Source: Nocardioidaceae bacterium (GTDB lineage: Bacteria > Actinomycetota > Actinomycetes > Propionibacteriales > Nocardioidaceae). Taken from it: a DNA stretch of 64,000 bases. The DNA lies in the NCBI GenBank assembly GCA_017744365.1, contig JAGIBL010000006.1, positions 248,001-312,000 on the forward strand, in the 5' to 3' direction. Shown here in pieces: positions 40,835 to 47,409 of this stretch. Every line of letters begins with the position of its first letter. Position 1 is the stretch's first letter. A program made the translations under genes and the position numbers. The notes beneath the pieces were generated by a model that did no database searches, had not been told where the DNA came from, and was given only the letters and a program-made list of their open reading frames with translations.

Positions 40835-42047
40835 GTCCGGCCACTCCCGTCGTCTCGGCATCCGTCCGACTGGTCCCAGCCTGCACCCCGGCGGTCAGAT
40901 CGGCGTACGACGCGGGGTCGGTGACCCCCTCGGTGTCGAAGAGCACGACCGTGGAGGCCGGCCGCAGCAGCGACCCGGCACGGGAGTCGAGCCGGAGCCG
41001 CCGCAGTCCGGCCAGGCTGGCGGCCCCGCTCTCGCTCGTCGCGACCCCGAGGGCGGCGAGGTCGCGGACGGCCGCGACGGCCTCGATGTCGCTGACCCGG
41101 GTCGCTGCCCGGATCCCTCGCTGCAGCAACGGCCAGGCGGCCAGGGAGACCTCACCGCAGTTCAGCCCCGCCATGCTGGACTCGTGCGGGCCCGGGACGA
41201 CGACCCGCTCCCCCGACGCGAGCGACTGCCACAGGCAGTCCGCGCTGGTGGGCTCGGCAGAGACCACGCTGCAGGACCCGCTGGCCAGAGCCCGGACGGC
41301 CGCCGAGGCGAAGGCACCCACCCCGACCGGCACGACCGCGACGTCGATGCCGGCGTCCTCGCCCAGGGCGGCGGCGAGCTGCTCCACGGTCTCGGTGAAG
41401 ATCGTCGAGTAGCCGGTGACGACCGCTTCCGGGATCTCGGTGTAGCCGGGCCACGAGGTGTCGGAGACCAGCAGCTCGTTCCCCGAGCGGGCCGCCTCGG
41501 TCGCGGCGCGCCGGACGGCGTCGTCGTAGGAGCCTTCCACGACGACCACCTCCGCACCTTCCCCCCGGATCGCGTCGACCCGCGCCTCGCTCATGTCCGC
41601 GGGCACGAAGATCCTGCTGCCGAGGCCGAGGAGACGGGCCAGGTGGGCGACCGCGCGACCGTGGTTCCCGTCGGTCGCCGTGGAGAGCACCACCTCGCCT
41701 CGGAGCCCTGCGGCAGCGCGCGCCAGGTCGTCGTACGTCGTGAAGCCAGCCTGTCCGACCTCCCGGCCGACCTCTCGGCCGACCTCTCGGGCGACCGCGA
41801 CCGAGACCGCCCAGCTGGCACCGACCACCTTGAACGACGGGAGGCCCAGTCGCTCCTGCTCGTGCTTGACGAACACGTGCCGGACGCCGACCTGATCGGC
41901 GAGCTCCGGAGCCGGGACCAGCGGCGAGGCGGCGAAGCCGGGCATCGAGCGGTGGAAGCGGGCCACGTCCCGGGGCACTCGCTCGGCCGCGCCGCGCAGC
42001 GCGGACCAGGCGGGGTTCCAGAGCACGTGGCTCTCGAAGTGGGTCAT
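40827..42047 (-). CDS. Diaminopropionate ammonia-lyase-like PLP enzyme (fold type II)
   Basis: 406 residues from the ATG at 42047. Fold-type II PLP enzyme: Schiff-base Lys in GLPSFKVVGAS (about 72), phosphate/Asn loop ATDGNHGRAVA, VPVGVGAFASAAV and SSMAGLNCGEVS. This set is closer to diaminopropionate ammonia-lyase (which makes pyruvate and two ammonia) than to threonine dehydratase. Another beta-substituted amino acid is possible. The segment after the Lys contains a 12-bp tandem repeat giving REVGREVGREVG. It starts one base after the CitE-type lyase stop. Confidence 0.82.
   Translation of the reverse strand: MTHFESHVLWNPAWSALRGAAERVPRDVARFHRSMPGFAASPLVPAPELADQVGVRHVFVKHEQERLGLPSFKVVGASWAVSVAVAREVGREVGREVGQAGFTTYDDLARAAAGLRGEVVLSTATDGNHGRAVAHLARLLGLGSRIFVPADMSEARVDAIRGEGAEVVVVEGSYDDAVRRAATEAARSGNELLVSDTSWPGYTEIPEAVVTGYSTIFTETVEQLAAALGEDAGIDVAVVPVGVGAFASAAVRALASGSCSVVSAEPTSADCLWQSLASGERVVVPGPHESSMAGLNCGEVSLAAWPLLQRGIRAATRVSDIEAVAAVRDLAALGVATSESGAASLAGLRRLRLDSRAGSLLRPASTVVLFDTEGVTDPASYADLTAGVQAGTSRTDAETTGVAGRA
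41756..41791. repeat. Three 12-bp tandem repeats inside the ammonia-lyase gene
   Basis: CGACCTCYCGGC is repeated three times without a gap, encoding REVG three times on the minus strand, about 20 residues after the PLP Lys. It lengthens a surface helix in frame and probably arose by slippage. Confidence 0.8.
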
Positions 42048-42048
42048 C

Positions 42049-42858
42049 TCAGGGTTCCTCTCCCACGCCGAGGATGCGGCGTGCACGTTCCACCACCGGC
42101 AGGTCCACCAGTCCGCCGCCGACGACCGTCGCCGCCCCGCCGGACCGACCGTCCGCCTCGACCACCGCGCGCGCCCAGGCCACCTGCTCCGGGGTCGGGG
42201 CGAACCCTGCCCGGATCGGCTCCACCTGCGCCGGGTGCACCGCGAGCTTCCCGGCGAAGCCGTCGCGCCGGGACTGCTCGGCGTCCGTTCGTGCCCTCGC
42301 CGCGTCGGTCAGCGAACGGGTGACCCCGTCGACGGGCGCGGCCGAGCCGGCCGCCCGGGAGGCCAGGACCGCGCGGTGGCGCACCTGGGCGATCAGCCCC
42401 GAGTCCTCGTCGCAGCCGAGGTCGAGGGCGAGGTCGACGGTGCCGAGCGCCACGCCCTCGACGCCGTCGGCACCCAGGATGTCGGGGATGCGCTCGACGC
42501 CGGCGGCGGTCTCGACCAGGGCCAGGACGGGGGCACCTGCCAGGTCGTGCACTTCGTGCAGGTCCCGCGCCCGCTCGGCCTTCGGGACGATCACCCCACG
42601 GAGCCCGGCGCGCCCGGCGATCGCGCGCAGGTCGTCACGGTGCCAGGCGGACCCCACCGGATTGACCCGGACCCACGCCTCCCCGCCCTGCGACAGCCAC
42701 GCGCCGACGGCCTCGCGGGCGGCGCCCTTCGTGTCGGGGGCCACCGCGTCCTCCAGGTCGCAGATCACCTGGTCGGCGCCGGTGGCCACGGCCTTCGCGA
42801 ACCTGTCCGGGTGGCTGCCGGGCACGAAGAGCCAGACCGGCCCACGGCGGGTGCTCAT
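42049..42858 (-). CDS. HpcH/HpaI-CitE-type CoA-ester lyase (methylmalyl/citramalyl-CoA lyase candidate)
   Basis: 269 residues from the ATG at 42858, overlapping the MaoC gene stop (ATGA). TIM-barrel CitE family: RGPVWLFVPGSHPDRFAKAV, ICDLEDAVAPDTK (acidic metal region, about 34), WVRVNPVGS (conserved Arg), LALVETAAGVE (Glu ligand), GTVDLALDLG and GKLAVHPAQVEPI. It cleaves a beta-hydroxyacyl-CoA such as beta-methylmalyl-CoA (to glyoxylate and propionyl-CoA), malyl-CoA or citramalyl-CoA. Coupling to a mesaconyl-CoA hydratase-like gene supports the C5 substrate. Single-subunit CitE-like proteins are not citrate lyase complexes, and citD and citF are absent. Confidence 0.87.
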   Translation of the reverse strand: MSTRRGPVWLFVPGSHPDRFAKAVATGADQVICDLEDAVAPDTKGAAREAVGAWLSQGGEAWVRVNPVGSAWHRDDLRAIAGRAGLRGVIVPKAERARDLHEVHDLAGAPVLALVETAAGVERIPDILGADGVEGVALGTVDLALDLGCDEDSGLIAQVRHRAVLASRAAGSAAPVDGVTRSLTDAARARTDAEQSRRDGFAGKLAVHPAQVEPIRAGFAPTPEQVAWARAVVEADGRSGGAATVVGGGLVDLPVVERARRILGVGEEP

Positions 42859-43832
42859 GCGACCACCCCGACGAAGGTCCAGTCCAGGACCGGGCGGCGT
42901 CCGGCCGCCCAGGTCTCCGCGTGCAGGACCGCCAGCACCGCGCCGTCCCGGTAGTCCTCGGTGCCCAGCACGGAGACCCTGGTCGTCAGCGTGTCGTCCT
43001 CGTGCACGGGTCCGACGTGGTCGCACGCGAACCACTCGGTGACCGTGACCAGGCCGGGCACCAGCCGGCAGACCTGGCCGAGCGCGAGTCCGATCGCGTG
43101 GCCGCCGTACACCAGGCGTCGACCACCGCCGGCGGACGCATCGTGGTGGACCGCCGCGACGTTGCCGGTGAGCCGGGCGAGCTCCGGGGCGCTCGAGACC
43201 ACGTCGCCGTAGGAGAGCTCGGCCCGGTACCCGACGGTGACCGGCGTCGGTTCGCCCTGGCGCAACGGCTCCAGGTCCCAGCCGTCGAGCCAGGTGGGTG
43301 TCGTCAGCGGGCGCAGCCCTGCAGGAGCGACGAAAGCCTCCCCGGCGGCCGCGGCGGGAGCGGCCGCTGGAGACCCGTCGCGACAGCGGACCAGGGCGCA
43401 CCGGTCGAGGGTGAGAACCACCCGGCCGGCCTGGTCGCGGGTGGTCATCCGGAGGAGCACCTTGCCCCGGGGCGGACGGTCGGCGCGGGCACGGGCCCGG
43501 GTCGTGGCGAGCACCTCGGTGGTCGTGGTCAGCGTGTCCCCGGCAGAGGCCGTCGCGTGGAAACGGAGGTCGCGGTAGAAGAGGTTCGCCACGACCTGGC
43601 GGGTGAGCACGCTCGACTGGCCGATGGCGATGTCCCACACCAGACCGGGATGAGCCAGCCCGGGCCGGCCGGTGACCCGCTCGGCCAGGGCGTCGTCCGC
43701 AGCCAGCGCCAGCCGGTCACCGAGGATCGCCCGGTGCACGGCCCGGCTGCCCGCGTCGATCGTCTGCCCGGGCGCGGAGACGACCGCGCCGACCTCGATG
43801 TCCTCGAAGTACGGACCGTCGCGCCCGGTCAC
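42855..43832 (-). CDS. mch: MaoC double-hotdog hydratase, mesaconyl-CoA hydratase/methylmalyl-CoA dehydratase-like
   Basis: 325 residues from the GTG at 43832, overlapping the M17 stop by 4 bp. Two hotdog domains: PYFEDIEVGAVV to about residue 150, and a second with RRLVYGGHAIGLALG (about 235) and the C-terminal VLDWTFVGV. The pattern FEDxxxG, then RxVYGGH is that of Mch, which hydrates mesaconyl-CoA to beta-methylmalyl-CoA in the methylaspartate cycle and the ethylmalonyl-CoA route. A general enoyl-CoA hydratase role cannot be ruled out. The catalytic Asp/His pair is not obvious in the first half, as expected for a fused dimer with one active site. Confidence 0.8.
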   Translation of the reverse strand: MTGRDGPYFEDIEVGAVVSAPGQTIDAGSRAVHRAILGDRLALAADDALAERVTGRPGLAHPGLVWDIAIGQSSVLTRQVVANLFYRDLRFHATASAGDTLTTTTEVLATTRARARADRPPRGKVLLRMTTRDQAGRVVLTLDRCALVRCRDGSPAAAPAAAAGEAFVAPAGLRPLTTPTWLDGWDLEPLRQGEPTPVTVGYRAELSYGDVVSSAPELARLTGNVAAVHHDASAGGGRRLVYGGHAIGLALGQVCRLVPGLVTVTEWFACDHVGPVHEDDTLTTRVSVLGTEDYRDGAVLAVLHAETWAAGRRPVLDWTFVGVVA

Positions 43833-45292
43833 GAGGCTGCCCCCGTCCTGGCGCGCGGGCGTTCCCGGAGGAAGCGCGTCAGTGTCCGGACGCCGCGCCC
43901 GTAGGCGCCACCCGCCCAGATGTCGTCCGCGGCGGAGCGCATCACGGTGAGACCGAGGTCGACGTGCGCCCACGGGACGTCGTCGACGAAGGGCCGCAGG
44001 TACAGCGCGGCGGTGATGCCACCGAAGGCCTGGGTCGCGTCGGGATCGAAGTTGCGCGCGTCGGCGACGTCGGATCGGAGACCCGGCCGGTACGGCTCCC
44101 ACAGCGGCATCGGCCAGCCGGGTTCGCCGGACGCGCTCCCGGCGGACAGGACCTCGTCCAGCAACGGCCGGTCGTTCCCGAACCCGGCCCAGAGCTGCGG
44201 GCCGAGCCCGCTGCTCGAGGTGAGGGTCGCGAGGTCGACGATCGCCGCGGGAGCGTGCTCGACGGCGTACGCCAAGGCGTCGCCGACCACGAGCCTGCCC
44301 TCGCAGTCGGCATCGGTGACCTCGACGGTGCGACCGCCGCGGTGGCGGAGCACGTCTCCGATCCGGGTCGCCGACGGGCCGGGCATGTTCTCCGCGCAGG
44401 CGAGGTAGCCGCGCACGGAGACGTCCGAGCCGAGCGTGGCCAGCGCCACGAAGGCTCCGAGGACGGCCGCGGCACCGGACATGTCCGCCTTCATGGTGAG
44501 CATGCCGCGCGAGGTCTTGAGGGAGAGACCGCCGGCGTCGAAGGTGATCCCCTTGCCGACGAGGGCGACGTGCGAGTCGCCGGCGCCGCGAGCCAGCTCG
44601 ACGAGGACCGGGGGGTTCTCGCTGCCGCGGCCCACCCCGAGGATGCCGCCGAACCCGCCCGCTTCCAGCTCGGGGCGCCGGTGCACGCGTACGTCGAAGC
44701 CGAGAGCCGCGCCGAGGTCGGCACAGAGGGAGGCCAGGCGCTCGGGCACCAGCTGCCCCGGCGGCGCGTTCACCAGGTCGCGCGCCAGGTTGGTCGCCGA
44801 GGCCGCCACGACTGCCTCGCGCACCACCTCCTCGGGACCGGCGTGCCGGACGTCCCCCGGCGCCATCCGGGACAGGAGCACGGCACCGTCGGACGGAGCT
44901 GCGTAGGCGTAGGCCCCCAGGGTCCAGCCCTCGGCCGCGGCCGCGTACGCACCCTCCTCGTCGGACCACGTGCCCGTCAGGTTGACCGCTGCCCCACCGG
45001 GCGAGAGACGACGCGCGGCTGCCATCGCGGCTTGCCGGACGTGGTCGTGCTCCAAGGCCGGATCCGCGCCGCCCACGGCCGTGAGGAGGACGTCCGCGCC
45101 CGACCCGAGCGGCAGCACGGCGGTGTCACCGGGCCGTCGCAGGCCCAGTCGCGGAGCCCATGCCTCGAGATCCGCATCGATGCCGAGGCCGGCGACCGCG
45201 CGCAGCACGGTCGGTGGGACGCCGCCGTCGACGCCGACCGGGACGATGATCGTGCCTGGCGCCGACCCGTCTCGGGTGGCTGCTGGGGTCAC
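43829..45292 (-). CDS. M17-family leucyl aminopeptidase-like peptidase
   Basis: 487 residues. The catalytic C-terminal domain carries the two-metal site: LVGKGITFDAGGLSLK (about 248), MKADMSGAAAVLG and TDADCEGRLVVGDAL (about 331). The last is a variant of the canonical NTDAEGRL: Asn, Thr and Ala are replaced but the metal-binding Asp and Glu stay. It removes N-terminal residues in the cytoplasm; the altered signature may reflect different specificity. It is the first gene of the six-gene minus-strand operon, starting from the divergent promoter shared with the M20-GNAT-M20 operon. Confidence 0.92.
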   Translation of the reverse strand: MTPAATRDGSAPGTIIVPVGVDGGVPPTVLRAVAGLGIDADLEAWAPRLGLRRPGDTAVLPLGSGADVLLTAVGGADPALEHDHVRQAAMAAARRLSPGGAAVNLTGTWSDEEGAYAAAAEGWTLGAYAYAAPSDGAVLLSRMAPGDVRHAGPEEVVREAVVAASATNLARDLVNAPPGQLVPERLASLCADLGAALGFDVRVHRRPELEAGGFGGILGVGRGSENPPVLVELARGAGDSHVALVGKGITFDAGGLSLKTSRGMLTMKADMSGAAAVLGAFVALATLGSDVSVRGYLACAENMPGPSATRIGDVLRHRGGRTVEVTDADCEGRLVVGDALAYAVEHAPAAIVDLATLTSSSGLGPQLWAGFGNDRPLLDEVLSAGSASGEPGWPMPLWEPYRPGLRSDVADARNFDPDATQAFGGITAALYLRPFVDDVPWAHVDLGLTVMRSAADDIWAGGAYGRGVRTLTRFLRERPRARTGAAS

Positions 45293-45394
45293 CGCCGTGC
45301 TCCTCTCCAGTCGGCCGGGAGGCCGTCGGCCGGGACGCTAGCGGGAGCGTCTCGGCTCCCGCCGGTGCCGGACGCCTACCTCCGGAAGGTGTTT

Positions 45395-45410
45395 TCATGC
45401 GGCGCCACAA
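45395..45410. promoter_or_regulatory. TTGT-N8-ACAA-like site in the M17/M20 divergent promoter
   Basis: TCATGCGGCGCCACAA on the plus strand (TTGTGGCGCCGCATGA on the minus strand) shares the 4-8-4 layout and the TTGTG half-site with the pucR palindrome. It lies 36 bp before the M20 gene and about 103 bp before the M17 gene, so it could control both operons. Confidence 0.4.
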
Positions 45411-45445
45411 GAGCGCCTCTTCGGCCGGCTGAGAGCGTGCGGGCC

Positions 45446-46597
45446 ATGACCTCACCCATGTCGACGCTCCACCCTCGCGTGACGCTCGCCCACGCGCGGG
45501 TCGAGAGTGTCGTCCAGGCCGCCGCACGGATGATCGCGTGCGAGTCGCCCTCCGCGGACCTCGCGGCCGTGGCCCGCAGCGCCGACGTCGTCGCCGCCGT
45601 CGGCGCCGAGATCCTCGGCCGTGAGCCCGACCGGATCGAGATCGACGGCTGCCGGCACCTGCGCTGGAAGCTGGGGAGCGGACCCACGAAGGTCCTGGTC
45701 CTCGGGCACCACGACACGGTGTGGCCGCTCGGAACCGTGGACGAGATCCCCGTCGAGCACGGCGAGCGGCTGCGCGGCCCCGGCTGCCTCGACATGAAGG
45801 CAGGCCTGGCACTCGCCTTCGACGCGATCGCCGCGCTCGGCTGCCCGGACGGGATCACCCTGCTGGTCACCGGCGACGAGGAGATCAGCTCGCCCACCTC
45901 CCGCACCCTCATCGAGGCGGAGGCGGCGGGCGCGGCGGCGGCCCTCGTCCTCGAGGCCGGCGACGACTCCGGCGCGCTGAAGACCGAGCGCAAGGGGCGA
46001 GCGCACTACCGGCTGACGTTTCGCGGCAAGGCCGCGCACGCGGGCCTCGAGCCGCACCGCGGCGCGAACGCCCTGGTCGCCCTCGGGCACGCCATCGGTG
46101 CGGTCGTCGCGCTGGCGGACGACGCGACGGGCACGACCGTGACGCCGACGATGGCGTCGTCGGGAACCGCGGGCAACACGGTCCCCGAGCTCTCGACGCT
46201 GACGATCGACGTCCGTGCCCGCACCGCTGCCGAGCTGGAACGGGTCGACGCCGCGATCCGCGCCCTCGCGCCCGTCGTCCCCGCTGTCCGTGTCGAGATC
46301 GACGGCGGCATCGACCGGCCTCCGCTGGAGGCCGCGATGACCCACGACCTCCTCGACCGCGCGGGCCGGGTCGCCGCCGCCCTCGGCATCGCGCCGGTCC
46401 GGGGCGTGGCGGTCGGAGGTGGTTCGGACGGCAACCTCACCGCCGCCGCCGGCGTGCCGACGCTGGACGGGCTGGGCGCCGTCGGGGGCGGGGCCCACGC
46501 ACGACACGAGTGGGTGGACGTCAGCCTGCTCGGCGACCGGCTGGCTCTGCTCGTGGGCCTGATCGACGACCTGCTCGACGCGCGAGGTGCGCGATGA
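45446..46597 (+). CDS. M20-family deacylase/carboxypeptidase (candidate N-succinyl-L-amino acid desuccinylase)
   Basis: 383 residues from the ATG at 45446. Glutamate-carboxypeptidase (CPG2)-like M20 enzyme: LGHHDTVWPLGT (metal His and Asp, about 87), GPGCLDMKAGL (bridging Asp, about 115), VTGDEEISSP (catalytic and metal Glu, about 145), LEAGDDSGALKTERKG and a dimerisation lid starting at RAHYRLTFRGKAAHAG. It overlaps the GNAT gene by 4 bp (ATGA). In the published Geobacillus pathway an M20 deacylase, a COG3375 GNAT and NSAR work together; the same trio is present here. Peptide cleavage is the alternative role. Confidence 0.88.
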   Translation: MTSPMSTLHPRVTLAHARVESVVQAAARMIACESPSADLAAVARSADVVAAVGAEILGREPDRIEIDGCRHLRWKLGSGPTKVLVLGHHDTVWPLGTVDEIPVEHGERLRGPGCLDMKAGLALAFDAIAALGCPDGITLLVTGDEEISSPTSRTLIEAEAAGAAAALVLEAGDDSGALKTERKGRAHYRLTFRGKAAHAGLEPHRGANALVALGHAIGAVVALADDATGTTVTPTMASSGTAGNTVPELSTLTIDVRARTAAELERVDAAIRALAPVVPAVRVEIDGGIDRPPLEAAMTHDLLDRAGRVAAALGIAPVRGVAVGGGSDGNLTAAAGVPTLDGLGAVGGGAHARHEWVDVSLLGDRLALLVGLIDDLLDARGAR

Positions 46598-47409
46598 GCC
46601 GTGGCCAGGTGCTCCCCCTCGAGGTGCGCGAGGCGGCCGGGGTCGCCGAGCTCGAGGACGTCAGCGCCCTGCTCGGCAACGTCTGGAACCGGCCGGCCGG
46701 GTCACGCCAGATGACCGTCTCGCTGCTCCGGGCGCTCAGCATGACCGGCAACTACGTCGGCGCCGCGTTCCTCGGCGACCGGCTGGTCGGTGCCGCGGTC
46801 GGCTTCTTCGCTCCGGCCTCCGGCTCGATGCACAGCCACATCACCGGCGTCGACGCCGGCGCGCAGGCCCGCAACATCGGCTACACGCTGAAGATGCACC
46901 AGCGCGCCTGGGCCCTGGAGCGAGGCATCCCGCTGATCACCTGGACCTACGACCCGGTCGTGCGCCGCAACGCGTACTTCAACCTGGTCAAGCTCGGCGC
47001 CCGGGCCACGACGTACCTCCCGGACTTCTACGGCCCGATGGACGACGGGCTGAACCGTGGCGAGGAGAGCGACCGGCTGCTGGTCGCCTGGCAGGTCGGC
47101 GCCGGCGAGCCCGCGCACGACCTCGGGACGCAGTCCGCGGGGCTGCCGGCCCTCCTGCACGAGGACGCCGGCGTCGTCACGCGGACCACCTGGACCCGCG
47201 GCGCGGCGCTGGTCCCGGTGCCGGAGGACATCGAGCGGCTGCGCGCGGAGTCACCCGCCCTGGCCCAGGCCTGGCGTGGTGCGCTGCGCCACGTCCTCGG
47301 CACCGCGATGGCCGACGGCGCGGTCATCACCGGGTTCGACAAGCACCACGGCTACCTGATCGACGACCCGACGCCCGCCCCGGCCGACCTACCTGGAGGA
47401 CCCGCATGA
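46594..47409 (+). CDS. COG3375-type GNAT acyltransferase (candidate amino acid N-succinyltransferase)
   Basis: 271 residues. The first ~150 residues fit the GNAT fold: VGAAFLGDRLVGAAVGFFAP for the central strands, then HSHITGVDAGAQARNIGYTL with the acyl-CoA loop, and TWTYDPVVRRNAYFNLVKLG, which is characteristic of COG3375 predicted acetyltransferases. DFYGPMDDGLNRGEESDRLL follows. In firmicutes these proteins are operonic with NSAR and succinylate D-amino acids. It overlaps both neighbours by 4 bp, so the M20-GNAT-M20 operon is tightly coupled. The acyl donor (succinyl-CoA versus acetyl-CoA) cannot be read from sequence. Confidence 0.85.
   Translation: MSRGQVLPLEVREAAGVAELEDVSALLGNVWNRPAGSRQMTVSLLRALSMTGNYVGAAFLGDRLVGAAVGFFAPASGSMHSHITGVDAGAQARNIGYTLKMHQRAWALERGIPLITWTYDPVVRRNAYFNLVKLGARATTYLPDFYGPMDDGLNRGEESDRLLVAWQVGAGEPAHDLGTQSAGLPALLHEDAGVVTRTTWTRGAALVPVPEDIERLRAESPALAQAWRGALRHVLGTAMADGAVITGFDKHHGYLIDDPTPAPADLPGGPA

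Noticed and set aside
30535-42047. Pathway for beta-N-oxalyl-diaminopropionate breakdown (CoA-transferase plus diaminopropionate lyase plus amidase)
   Set aside because: It would explain these three genes but not the methylaspartate lyase, MaoC hydratase and CitE-type lyase, and no oxalyl-CoA decarboxylase is present.
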